From positions 7,215-33,153 of the forward strand of contig DCMK01000024.1 in assembly GCA_002321395.1 (NCBI GenBank): a stretch of 25,939 nt of DNA, in the 5' to 3' direction. Source of the DNA: Caryophanales bacterium UBA1624 (lineage in GTDB: Bacteria; Bacillota_I; Bacilli_A; RFN20; CAG-826). Shown here one piece after another: positions 1 through 8,218 of the stretch (positions are counted from its first letter, which is position 1; the number at the start of each line of letters is the position of its first letter). The notes under the pieces are model-generated. The model had not been told where the DNA came from, searched no databases, and saw only the letters and a program-made list of their open reading frames with translations. The position numbers were made by a program, and so were the translations under genes.

Positions 1-357
1 TCGATGACGACCTTAGAAGGCGGATATCAGATGGGGGACCTGATCCAAAAGAAACTGAATCGAATCAGCGCCATCGTCGTCGACGCCGACATCGTGGCCA
101 TCGGCTTGATCCGCCGCTTGTTGGAGCTGGGGGTCAAACTGCCCGATCAGCTCTCCATCGTCGGATTCGACGACATCCAGCCAGCCCAGTACATCTTCCC
201 TCCCCTCACGACAATCCATCAGGACATCAAAGAGAAAGCCACCCTCTCGGCCAGGGCGATATTGGACGAAGTCAAAGGAACCGTTCGCGAGGAATGTTCC
301 TTCATCATCGAACCGAGTTTGACCGTCCGTTCCAGCACCGCCAAGCGGCGCCAATAA
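1..357 (+). CDS. LacI/GalR-family transcriptional regulator, C-terminal part (5' truncated by window)
   Basis: This is the end of a LacI/GalR-type sugar-responsive repressor; the N-terminal helix-turn-helix lies outside the window. The visible frame reads open from base 1 to TAA at 355-357 (118 codons). It shows the hallmark end of the periplasmic-binding-protein-like effector domain: a segment with IVVDADIVAIGLIRRLLELG, then LPDQLSIVGFDDI, then PPLTTIHQDI, and a tail of the SLTVRSST type. The ATG at base 4 is internal to the domain and is not a real start, because an upstream glycine-rich segment of the fold is already being read there. The gene points into the carbohydrate operon that starts at 498, with a palindromic LacI-type operator between them, so it is probably the local regulator of that operon. 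The effector sugar cannot be told. Confidence 0.93.
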   Translation, partial: SMTTLEGGYQMGDLIQKKLNRISAIVVDADIVAIGLIRRLLELGVKLPDQLSIVGFDDIQPAQYIFPPLTTIHQDIKEKATLSARAILDEVKGTVREECSFIIEPSLTVRSSTAKRRQ

Positions 358-391
358 GAAAGCCCTTTCAAAAATTTCGTGGTTAACAAAC

Positions 392-418
392 AAACCCATA
401 TCCATAGGATATGGTTTT
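392..418 (+). terminator. Stem-loop after the LacI gene, probable terminator
   Basis: Perfect 8-bp arms CCATATCC and GGATATGG (396-403 and 407-414) face each other across a 3-base loop. After one mismatch they extend by AAA/TTT and run into TTTT. It lies 38 bp after the regulator stop codon, the right place for an intrinsic terminator. The stem is only half GC and the loop is tight, so it could instead be an operator-like palindrome. Confidence 0.45.
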
Positions 419-426
419 AAAATTTA

Positions 427-440
427 GTTAAGCGGTTAAC
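427..440. promoter_or_regulatory. LacI-family operator palindrome upstream of the glycoside operon
   Basis: GTTAA-GCGG-TTAAC is a perfect 5-bp inverted repeat around a central CG, the layout of LacI/CcpA-family operators. A further copy of its right half, GGTTAAC, occurs at 381-387. The core TAAGCGGTTA (429-438) is the reverse complement of the core TAACCGCTTA of the operator at 19669-19688. Its position between the regulator gene and the operon makes it the obvious binding site for the adjacent LacI protein. This is inferred from symmetry and position only. Confidence 0.6.
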
Positions 441-467
441 GTTTTTCTTCTTTTTGCCTCCCCTCCA

Positions 468-476
468 TGGAATAAT
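468..476 (+). promoter_or_regulatory. Candidate extended -10 promoter element of the glycoside operon
   Basis: TGG followed by AATAAT (471-476) resembles an extended -10 box (TGn plus a 5/6 match to TATAAT). It would start transcription about 15 bp before the ATG at 498. There is no convincing -35 hexamer at 16-18 bp, so this is a tentative placement. Confidence 0.3.
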
Positions 477-497
477 AAGGGCAGCGAGGTCATCGGC

Positions 498-3152
498 ATG
501 AACAAACATTCCCTTTTAAATCCCATCAAGAAAGTAACCGCTTTCACTTTGATGCTTAGCAGCTTAGCTCTTGCCGCCTGCTCCCCTGCGCCAGGAGAGA
601 ATTCCTCTTCTTCCAGCGAGTCCAAAAGAGACAACCCCTACTACAGCGAAGCCAACTTCGTCCAGCCGGAAAAGCAGGTGGAAAAGAGCAAGCTTGTCAC
701 CTACGAAGGGCCGAAGATGATGGAATCCTCGAAAAAGGTCTCCGTCAAAGCCAACGGGCAAGACCTTTTCGTCTATGAGACCCGCGTCAACCACAAGCGC
801 GAATTCACCTGGGAAGAACCGAAGACCTACACCCAGGCGGTTCTGTTTGATTTTGAGGGGACCGTCCATTTGGAAGTCACCATCGCCGATGAAACCATCC
901 AATCCGCTTTGCTGCGCCCCCTTGTGTACGGCGTCAGCCCGGAATTCAGCGAGCATACGATCTCTTTCGATTTGTCCTATTCGGGCAACTACGTCCTCGA
1001 ATACAACGGCAATTCGGAGGAAGCGATCCAAATCTTCGCCAACGCGATCGAGGAGAACCCGATCACCGAGGAAGACGCGAAGAAAGACCCCAACATCATC
1101 TATGTTGGCCCCGGCGTATACGATGCGGGCGCTTTCCCCATCAAAGACAACACCACCGTCTATTTGGCGGGCGGGTCTTATGTCTATGGGCAATTCTCCG
1201 CGGAGGGAGTGAGCAACGTCACCATCAAAGGGAGGGGTATCGTGTCCGGCTCCATCTACAACCGGAGAAGCGCCAACGAATACACGATCCCCGTGGTCAT
1301 GAGGAAAGTCAAAAACCTCACGATCGAAGACGTCGCCTTCTTCGATCCGGCCGGATGGACGCTGCACCTATGGAAATGCGAGAACGTCCACGTCGACAAC
1401 GTGAAGATCATCACCGCCCGCAGCAACGGGGACGGCATCTCCATCCAATCCTGCAAAGACGTGGAAGTCTCCGGCGGATACGTCCGTACTTGGGACGATG
1501 CTTTGGTCGTGAAGAATTCCGATCTTGGCTCCACCAGCAACATCAACATCCACGACGTCGTCGTTTGGAGCGATTTGGCCCAAGCCATGGAAGTCGGATA
1601 CGAAACCTATGGGCCGAGCATGGATGGGATCACCTTCCAAGACATCACCGTGGTCCACGCCTTCCACAAAGCCGTCATCTCCTTGCATAACTGCGACCAA
1701 GCCAAGATCACCAACGTCACCTATAAGAACATCACCGTCGAAGACTGCCAGACCCTCGGAGACAACCGCGCCGACGGGGAAAACGACTTCCTCATCGACT
1801 TCACCATCGCTTACAACGAAGAATGGTCCAAAAGCGGCGAAAAGCGCGGCGCGGTGGACGGAGTGAGCATCGAAAACGTCAAAGTCTACCAAAAAGCCGA
1901 TTCCGTCGGAGCCAGGATGCGTGGGGAAGACGAATCCTCCGCGATCAAGAACGTGACCATCAAAGGCCTGGAAATCGCAGGGCACCAAATCGAAAACGAA
2001 GAGCAGCTCGGTTTGGCGAAAAACGAATTCGTCCAAGGGCTGACCTTTCAAAAGGAGGAGAAGGTCCTCGGCGCCCTCATCCACCTTCCTTATCAAAACA
2101 AAGTCAGCGGATCCGAAATCGAGAAGACCAACAACGCCAACATCTCCCAAGAGGGCTTGATGGTCCCCGAATTCGCCAAATATAACGGGGAACCCTCCTT
2201 CATCGGCGTCAAAGCCGATATGGGCGGAAACGCCTCCTCCAGCCACGGCGCCGGGAGCAAAGCCACCACCCCAGGGGACGATGGAAGCGGATCCTTCTTA
2301 GCCCCCGGGTCGGAAGCATCGTTCGCCTTCGACGGGGACAAAGCAACCTACTACGAATCCGGCGAATGGAAGAACGAAGAATCCGAATTCGCCACCCTCA
2401 CCTACGATTTCGCGCAGAAAACCAACGTCGGCGTCATCCGCGTCTATGGGGATCAAAACAATCCGTATTCCCTGGTCTATAGCATCCAAGTCTGGGCCAG
2501 GAAGAAGAAGACCGACGGAACGATGAGCGACAAATACACCCGCCTGGTCACCACCAAGGACTACAAAATGACCCCCGCGAAGGGAAACGTGATCGACATC
2601 AATCTGCCGACCGCCGACTTCGCCGGCATCCAGCTCCGCTTCGTTGCTACAGACACCCTCCAATCCCCCAAGACCTACCGCGTCAGCGAAGTCGAATTCT
2701 ACCCGCCTTCCCTGACCTACATGAAATCCATCGTCGATTCCACCGAGCATAACGACGTCTACCCAGTCCAGAACGTGGTCGATGGGGAAACGGGAGGCAC
2801 CTCCTATTACGAATCGAAGACCCTTCCGGCGTTGATCGTCGTCGATCTGGGGGATGTCTACCGCCTTTCCAAGCTCGTCCTCTCCCTGCCGCCGATCCTC
2901 ACTTGGTCCGCGCGCATCGAGAACATCGAGATCTCCGTCAGCGACCAAAACCTCTCCTACAGCGCTTCCACCCCCTTCTCCCTCGCCAAGGAGGCCAGCG
3001 ATTACCTCTTCGATCCCCAAACCGGGAACCGGGTGATCCTCGACATGGGGGATGTCGCCTGTCGATTCCTAAAAGTGGTTATTAACTCCAATAGCGCCAG
3101 TGGAGGATATGGCGGTCAGCTATCCGAAATCAGCGCTTATGGGGTCAAATAA
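498..3152 (+). CDS. Secreted lipoprotein beta-helix glycosidase (GH28/GH49-like, clan GH-N) with two C-terminal discoidin-like domains
   Basis: Predicted surface-anchored polysaccharide hydrolase of 884 aa. Residues 1-28 are a Sec/SPII signal with lipobox LALAAC (Cys28), followed by a Ser-rich linker. Residues about 75-185 form a beta-sandwich like the N-terminal domain of GH49-type enzymes. Residues about 200-540 are a right-handed parallel beta-helix with repeated short strands of the NVTIKG, NLTIED and NVKII type. Three acidic residues, Asp312 (NGDGISIQ) and Asp333-Asp334 (WDDALVVKN), have the 21/22-residue spacing of the GH28 catalytic aspartates. The GHG and RIK motifs of polygalacturonases are not visible; AQAMEVGYE stands near that place. 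Residues about 595-735 and 745-884 are two F5/8 type C (CBM32-like) domains. It is the first gene of the operon, 33 bp before the next start, with GAGGT 7 bases before the ATG. The substrate is unknown: a pectin, dextran or other alpha-glycan are all possible. Confidence 0.82.
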   Translation: MNKHSLLNPIKKVTAFTLMLSSLALAACSPAPGENSSSSSESKRDNPYYSEANFVQPEKQVEKSKLVTYEGPKMMESSKKVSVKANGQDLFVYETRVNHKREFTWEEPKTYTQAVLFDFEGTVHLEVTIADETIQSALLRPLVYGVSPEFSEHTISFDLSYSGNYVLEYNGNSEEAIQIFANAIEENPITEEDAKKDPNIIYVGPGVYDAGAFPIKDNTTVYLAGGSYVYGQFSAEGVSNVTIKGRGIVSGSIYNRRSANEYTIPVVMRKVKNLTIEDVAFFDPAGWTLHLWKCENVHVDNVKIITARSNGDGISIQSCKDVEVSGGYVRTWDDALVVKNSDLGSTSNINIHDVVVWSDLAQAMEVGYETYGPSMDGITFQDITVVHAFHKAVISLHNCDQAKITNVTYKNITVEDCQTLGDNRADGENDFLIDFTIAYNEEWSKSGEKRGAVDGVSIENVKVYQKADSVGARMRGEDESSAIKNVTIKGLEIAGHQIENEEQLGLAKNEFVQGLTFQKEEKVLGALIHLPYQNKVSGSEIEKTNNANISQEGLMVPEFAKYNGEPSFIGVKADMGGNASSSHGAGSKATTPGDDGSGSFLAPGSEASFAFDGDKATYYESGEWKNEESEFATLTYDFAQKTNVGVIRVYGDQNNPYSLVYSIQVWARKKKTDGTMSDKYTRLVTTKDYKMTPAKGNVIDINLPTADFAGIQLRFVATDTLQSPKTYRVSEVEFYPPSLTYMKSIVDSTEHNDVYPVQNVVDGETGGTSYYESKTLPALIVVDLGDVYRLSKLVLSLPPILTWSARIENIEISVSDQNLSYSASTPFSLAKEASDYLFDPQTGNRVILDMGDVACRFLKVVINSNSASGGYGGQLSEISAYGVK

Positions 3153-3185
3153 TTCGATTTGAAATGCTTTCAGAAAGGAAAAGAA

Positions 3186-5819
3186 ATGAAAAGCAAAAAA
3201 ATCATCTGGTCGTTCTTGCCGCTGAGCGCGGCCATGATCCTCGCCTCCTGCGGGACCAACGAGCCCACGCCGGAACCCTCCAGCGAAACCCCCACCACCT
3301 CAGAAGTCGGGGCCTCCGAGCTTCCGCCTAGCTCCGAAACGGAGAGCCACGAAGGCGAAATCATCACTCATCGGCAAGGATTGAACAAGACTTTGGCGGA
3401 AGGCGCCGTCACCCGCGCCTTCGATCAGCGCTTCGACGTCTCCGTCGAAGACTTCTCCGGCGACTCCCTCAACGGGACCAGCAACGCGGAAATCCACAAA
3501 GGGTTCCTCCGCGAAGTCGTCGATTCCAACCTCGATTCCTTCCAGAAAACCCCCGGCGCCGCCATCTACAAAATGGCCAGCGCGGCTTTTAGCGGCGACC
3601 CGACCCTTTTGGGCCAAGGCAGCATCCACTTCAAGATGCGCGTGACCGAAGGCAAGCTGCCGATGGCGGATTTGATCTTCGGCATCCGCCCCTCCAACGA
3701 CGCCGACGCCAACATCTATCCGATCAGCATGGGCGAAGCCCTCAACGCCGACGGGGAAGGCACCAACCCGGAACTGACCAACGAATTCCAGGACATCTCC
3801 ATCAACATCGGCGATTCCGTCGGCGATGAAGCCACCCTCTTCCCAGGCACCGATCTCCGAGTCCTCGGCGCAGCCGTCGGCTTCCATCTGTATGTGAAGG
3901 AAAGCGCGGAAGTCTCCGCCGTGGTCGAAATCGCGGAAGTCTCCTTCCAGAAAGGCGACAGCATCACCGTCATCGACGATTTCTCCCGCCAGGAAATCGG
4001 CGGCAACCCCAATGTCTACTGGGGCCCGACCGACTGCCCCGACGCGGTCTTAGTCCGCAAAGGCTTGGCCTTGGGGAAAGGCCAGAAGTACACCACTCCT
4101 GAGCTCACCGGAGAAAAATCGCACATCGTCCTCTCCGTTTTGGGGGATCTCAGCCACACCAAGATGACGGTCGCCTATGACGACGAACCCGCCACCGAAA
4201 AATCCGCTTCCTTCCCGCTTTGGAAAGCTCAAAGCGACAAACCCGTCGTCAACGCCGTCGATGGGGCCTACGCCAATTTGGCCATCGACCTCAATGCCTT
4301 CGGCGAAGTGGATGGGGGCAAAGTGAAGACGGTCACCATCGAGAACGAAGGCGACGACGTCTTGGAGCTTTCCAACGTCTTCCTCACCTCCTTCCAGGAG
4401 CCTGAGCTCGACAAGAAATATCCTTCCATCAACACCGAGACCGCAGTCACCTTCGATAATTTCGAAAGGACCTTCTCTTCCTTGAACAAGGATTACGCCG
4501 CCTCCCATGCCGATTCGCGCAACGTCGAGGCGGGCATCTACCACTTCCTCAGCTACAGCCATGGAGACAAGATCTACACCGAAGACGGCATTCTTCATAT
4601 GCCCGGCACCGAAGCGGGCAACGAGAACGACTATGACCATGTTGGGATCGGCTCCAGCCACGTTTTGAAGGGGGCCAAGTACCTCGTCTTCTCCATCAAA
4701 GGCGAAGAAGGGTATGACCTCAACGGCTTCCGCTTCAAGATGGGTGACAACGGCAAAGAGAACTGGTTCAACTCCGTCCTCGCCATGGAAGGGGTCAAGA
4801 CCTACGGCGATGCCGTCTATCAGACCCCTTACGTCACCGCGGAAGGATTCAAATGGTATATCGTCGACCTCGCCCAGAACGGGCTTGAAGCCGGAGACAA
4901 CATCCATATGCACTACACCGGCGAGAAGGACATCGAGATCGACTCGATCTTCTACGCCAACGACTTCAACGTCTACGAAGAATCCAAAAACGCCATCAAC
5001 ATGGCCGATGTTGACCTCAATGACTATCACTGGCTCAATTGCATCCACGCCCCGAGCAGAGATTCCTATTTCTACTTCAAGATCAAAGGCGACGGGGTCG
5101 CCGACTTCGACACCCTCCGCTTGCAGATGAACGGAAAGCAGCTGTTCTTCAAGGACGGCTTGAAGCTCTATGACAAAGCCGGATCCGAGGTCAGCAGCTC
5201 CACCCTCATCCCCGAAGAAGAGACGACCTACTATGCGCCGTTATCCGCCTTCCCTGAAGAAGGCGATGGCTGGGTCCATTTCCACTCCGGAGAATATGCG
5301 GACAAAGAAGAAGACAAGAAGCCCCGTGGGAAAATCTCCGTCTCCGAAATCGGCATCGCCGAAAAAGGCTTCTCCGTCGATGGGAACGCCGCGACCGACT
5401 GCGTCATTTCCAGCGAAGACGAAACGGCGGGGTGGAAATACATCAGCGGATGGACTTCCACCATCGAGGCCAATAAGATGATCGTCCACGTTTCCGGGGA
5501 CGCCGATCTGGATCTGTCCCTGTTCCGCGTGAAGAGGGAGAGAAACGGGGAGGGGGCAGAATTCTGGGCCAACCAGAAGCCGCTCCTCAAGACGCTGGAC
5601 GGGGGAGATTACGACATCAACGCCAAGCTCTCCGAAGAAGGCGTCGACTTGGTTTTGGATTTCGCCTCTGCCGGCATGGACGTTCAAGTCGGCGACTCGA
5701 TCCATTTCTTCACCGGCGGAAAGGCCGGAACCATCCACTTCGGAACCGCCAAAGCCATCGCAGACGAAATGCCTGCCGGCATGGCGACTTCCGCTTACGT
5801 TCAGACTTGGGCTAAGTGA
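3186..5819 (+). CDS. Large surface lipoprotein of unknown function with repeated beta-sandwich-like modules
   Basis: No family is recognised. The protein (877 aa from the chosen ATG) begins with a lipoprotein signal, KSKKIIWSFL through ILASC (Cys22), followed by a Pro/Ser/Thr/Glu-rich linker to about residue 60 that would hold it off the membrane. The remainder is hydrophilic and beta-rich. Short motifs of the same kind recur at residues 87 (VEDFS), 263 (IDDFS) and 423 (FDNFE), about 160-175 residues apart, suggesting three or more related modules, possibly carbohydrate-binding. ATG 3186 is preferred over the in-frame TTG at 3159 because AAAGGA lies 6 bases before it and the signal peptide then starts normally with MKSKK. 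It sits between the surface glycosidase and the sugar-binding lipoprotein, so a role in glycan capture on the cell surface is plausible. That role is inference. Confidence 0.75.
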   Translation: MKSKKIIWSFLPLSAAMILASCGTNEPTPEPSSETPTTSEVGASELPPSSETESHEGEIITHRQGLNKTLAEGAVTRAFDQRFDVSVEDFSGDSLNGTSNAEIHKGFLREVVDSNLDSFQKTPGAAIYKMASAAFSGDPTLLGQGSIHFKMRVTEGKLPMADLIFGIRPSNDADANIYPISMGEALNADGEGTNPELTNEFQDISINIGDSVGDEATLFPGTDLRVLGAAVGFHLYVKESAEVSAVVEIAEVSFQKGDSITVIDDFSRQEIGGNPNVYWGPTDCPDAVLVRKGLALGKGQKYTTPELTGEKSHIVLSVLGDLSHTKMTVAYDDEPATEKSASFPLWKAQSDKPVVNAVDGAYANLAIDLNAFGEVDGGKVKTVTIENEGDDVLELSNVFLTSFQEPELDKKYPSINTETAVTFDNFERTFSSLNKDYAASHADSRNVEAGIYHFLSYSHGDKIYTEDGILHMPGTEAGNENDYDHVGIGSSHVLKGAKYLVFSIKGEEGYDLNGFRFKMGDNGKENWFNSVLAMEGVKTYGDAVYQTPYVTAEGFKWYIVDLAQNGLEAGDNIHMHYTGEKDIEIDSIFYANDFNVYEESKNAINMADVDLNDYHWLNCIHAPSRDSYFYFKIKGDGVADFDTLRLQMNGKQLFFKDGLKLYDKAGSEVSSSTLIPEEETTYYAPLSAFPEEGDGWVHFHSGEYADKEEDKKPRGKISVSEIGIAEKGFSVDGNAATDCVISSEDETAGWKYISGWTSTIEANKMIVHVSGDADLDLSLFRVKRERNGEGAEFWANQKPLLKTLDGGDYDINAKLSEEGVDLVLDFASAGMDVQVGDSIHFFTGGKAGTIHFGTAKAIADEMPAGMATSAYVQTWAK

Positions 5820-5830
5820 AATTAGCCAAA

Positions 5831-5856
5831 TGGGGAGGGGCGAAAGCTCCTCCCCA
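5831..5856 (+). other. Strong intercistronic stem-loop with GAAA tetraloop
   Basis: TGGGGAGGGGC pairs with GCTCCTCCCCA across the loop GAAA (5842-5845), giving 11 bp with one G-T wobble. It starts 11 bp after the stop of the large lipoprotein gene and ends 20 bp before the start of the sugar-binding-protein gene, just ahead of its TTTTGGAGG ribosome binding site. Only TTTT follows, after CACC, so it is a poor terminator. It is better explained as a processing or stabilising hairpin that raises the level of the downstream binding-protein mRNA, or as a partial attenuator. Confidence 0.6.
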
Positions 5857-5876
5857 CACCTTTTGGAGGCATTCCC

Positions 5877-7283
5877 ATGAAAAACAAAGCGACAAAGTTG
5901 GTCTTATTATCCCTTGGAGCCCTCTCCTTGGTTTCCTGCGGAGGTTCCGGCGATAATAAAATCGAACTGAAAATCGGCTTTTGGCCCGAATCCACTTCCG
6001 CCCAGGATGTGGCGATGTACAACGTTTGGAAGGAACGGTTTGAGGCGGACAACCCCCAATACGTCATCAAAGCAAGCCCCTATACCTATTCCACCGAAAC
6101 CGTCGGAAGCAAATACACGACGAATTCCCTGCCCGACGTCTGGCAAACCTGGTTCACCGAGCCGGAGAAGCTATTGAAGCAGAACATCATCCGCCCCATC
6201 ACTTCGCAGCTGAAAGAGCTCGGGTGGGATCAGAAGATGGATTCAGAGATGAAGGAATCCCTCACATTCGACAACGAGATTTACGGCGTCCCCCGGGACG
6301 GATACGGTTTGGGCCTCCTGATCAATAAGAGGATTTTGGGCGAGAACGGGCTTTTGCCGGAAATCGACAGCAAATATTCCCTCTACAACAAAGACGGCAG
6401 CCCCGCCTACCCCACCACATGGGAGCAGGTCTACGATTACTCCAATACGATCGTAAACGAGAACGGCGACGCGGCGAAAGGCTTCATCATGTACTCCGCC
6501 AACAAAAACGGCGGCTGGGTCTTCTCAAACATGGCTTGGAATTACGGAGCCACGCTGGAAAAAGAAGAAAATGGGAAAATCAAAGCCACGCTGGACTGCC
6601 AAGAGGCGGTCAACGCTTTGGAATGGATCAAGAGGATGAGCGTGGATGGCCTACTGATCGAAAAGATCAGTTGCGTTTACAACGATTGGTATTCCAACAT
6701 CAATGAGAAAGTCGCGATGGCCATCGTCGGGAGCGACGTGCTTCAGCAGGCCGCTTTACAGGGAAGCTGCGACATGGGCGACCTCGCCTTCGTCCCGATG
6801 CCGACGGGGGATGGGGCCCATCATTATTCCCTTTACGGCGGGACCCCTTTCGTCTTCACCAAGAAAGTCAGCGACGAAAAGGTGGAAGGCATCCTCAAGT
6901 TCTTCGACTACATCGGCCGTTCCCCGTCCACCAGCGAGACCAACCTCCTCGCGAAGAAGGAAGGGTATGAGGTCGCCAAGAAGAAAGGCCAGCCGATCCT
7001 CCCTTCCATCATGCCTTGGTCCAACGAAGACTACGTAGAGAAAGCCAAGCAACTCGAGAACGAATACATCAACGTCCAAATGGAAGACTATTCGCCCTTC
7101 TTCTCCAGCATTCAGCAGAACAAGCACCCCGAGGTGCCCTACAACGCCCAAGACATGTACAAAGCCCTGGACGCGGCGATTCAAGGCGTCTTCTCCTTCA
7201 AGGAAAGCGCCTCCTGCCAGGCGCTTCTATCCACGGCCAGCCAAACTCTGCAGAAAGCCTTGGATAAAAGCTTCAATCGGTGA
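5877..7283 (+). CDS. ABC sugar transporter, extracellular solute-binding lipoprotein (CUT1 family)
   Basis: Captures the imported oligosaccharide and delivers it to the two permeases encoded next. The 468-residue product has a lipoprotein signal with lipobox LVSC (Cys21). The rest reads like family 1 extracellular solute-binding proteins: an opening strand IELKIGFWPE, a VWKERFEADNPQY helix, the LPDVWQTWFTEPEKLL segment, an early YGVPRDGYGLGLLINKR section, and a later AMAIVGSD region. Length is normal for the family (about 420-480 aa). A good ribosome binding site, GGAGG, lies 8 bases before the ATG, downstream of a strong stem-loop. The stop overlaps the possible GTG start of the next gene. 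The ligand is probably a gluco-oligosaccharide or disaccharide, judging only from the GH65 enzymes in the operon. Confidence 0.93.
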   Translation: MKNKATKLVLLSLGALSLVSCGGSGDNKIELKIGFWPESTSAQDVAMYNVWKERFEADNPQYVIKASPYTYSTETVGSKYTTNSLPDVWQTWFTEPEKLLKQNIIRPITSQLKELGWDQKMDSEMKESLTFDNEIYGVPRDGYGLGLLINKRILGENGLLPEIDSKYSLYNKDGSPAYPTTWEQVYDYSNTIVNENGDAAKGFIMYSANKNGGWVFSNMAWNYGATLEKEENGKIKATLDCQEAVNALEWIKRMSVDGLLIEKISCVYNDWYSNINEKVAMAIVGSDVLQQAALQGSCDMGDLAFVPMPTGDGAHHYSLYGGTPFVFTKKVSDEKVEGILKFFDYIGRSPSTSETNLLAKKEGYEVAKKKGQPILPSIMPWSNEDYVEKAKQLENEYINVQMEDYSPFFSSIQQNKHPEVPYNAQDMYKALDAAIQGVFSFKESASCQALLSTASQTLQKALDKSFNR

Positions 7284-7288
7284 AAATT

Positions 7289-8218
7289 ATGTTCGCCTTT
7301 CGCAAAAAGGAAAAAGGAAGGAAGAGGAACTGGAAAAGCGTCCTGAAGAGGAATCTTTTGGGATGGGCTTTCATGATCGTCCCTTTGCTTTTGTTCGTTT
7401 TCTTCGTCTGGTACCCGATGGGGAGGAACATCGTCCTGGCCTTCCAAAGCTCGGACTTGGAAAACCCCGTCTTCGTGGGAGTCCAGAACTTCAAAGACGT
7501 CTTCGAGGATCCGACCTTCCTCGATGCCTTGAAGAACACCTTCCTCTACATCCTCTATTCTTTGCTCATCGGGTATCTAGTTCCGGTGATCCTCGGGTTC
7601 CTGCTTTCGGAGGTCATCCACGCGAAAGGCTTCTTCCGCGTCGTGCTCTACCTCCCCTGCATGATCTCCGGCATCGCCGTGGTGTTCCTGTTCAATTCCA
7701 TGTACGGGGATGGGAGCACCGACCTCTTCAACGTCATCATCCAAGGCTTTGGCTTGAAGCCCCACCCTTGGAAGGGATCGGTGAACCTCGTCATCCCCCT
7801 CATCGTCTTGGCCATGACTTGGAAAGGCGCGGGGAGCACGGCCCTCATCTATCTTTCTTCCTTCCAATCCATCGACGATTCGATGTACGAAGCCGCGCGC
7901 ATGGACGGGGCCAGCTCCACCCAACGTTTCTTCCGCATCACCATCCCCGCGCTCCGGGGCACGTTATTGACCCTCTTCGTTTTGCAGATCATCTCGGTGT
8001 TCCAAGTCTTCTATGAGCCGTTGGTCATCGGCCCCAACGGAGGGCCGCTAGACGCGTCGATGTCTTTGATGCTCCTTTCTTATCTCTACGCCTTCAACGA
8101 TTTCGAATACGGCAAATCCGCGGCGACGTCCTTGATCTTGGCCCTCATCATCTTGGCGTTCACCCTTCTTTATTCCCTGCTTGACCGCCTCTTGAAGAAA
8201 AAGGAGGGGAGAGCATGA
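7289..8218 (+). CDS. ABC sugar transporter, permease component 1 (CUT1, MalF-like)
   Basis: Inner-membrane subunit of the sugar importer, about 309 aa, with six predicted hydrophobic segments and a basic N terminus. The cytoplasmic EAA loop that docks on the ATPase is clear: EAARMDGASSTQRFFRITIP. The start could be GTG 7280, overlapping the upstream TGA as GTGA, or ATG 7289. ATG 7289 is preferred because GGTGA lies 5 bases before it, although the Shine-Dalgarno match is modest in either case. The end overlaps the next permease by 4 bp (ATGA), as is usual for paired CUT1 permeases. Confidence 0.93.
   Translation: MFAFRKKEKGRKRNWKSVLKRNLLGWAFMIVPLLLFVFFVWYPMGRNIVLAFQSSDLENPVFVGVQNFKDVFEDPTFLDALKNTFLYILYSLLIGYLVPVILGFLLSEVIHAKGFFRVVLYLPCMISGIAVVFLFNSMYGDGSTDLFNVIIQGFGLKPHPWKGSVNLVIPLIVLAMTWKGAGSTALIYLSSFQSIDDSMYEAARMDGASSTQRFFRITIPALRGTLLTLFVLQIISVFQVFYEPLVIGPNGGPLDASMSLMLLSYLYAFNDFEYGKSAATSLILALIILAFTLLYSLLDRLLKKKEGRA

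Noticed and set aside
4050..5048. 332-codon minus-strand frame opposite the large lipoprotein gene
   Set aside because: Val/Asp/Gly-rich shadow of a biased coding sequence; no start signal and no domain.
5831..5856. Stem-loop as a full intrinsic terminator splitting the operon
   Set aside because: It is followed by CACCTTTT and not a clean U tract, and no promoter is visible before the next gene, so a processing or partial-attenuation role is more likely.
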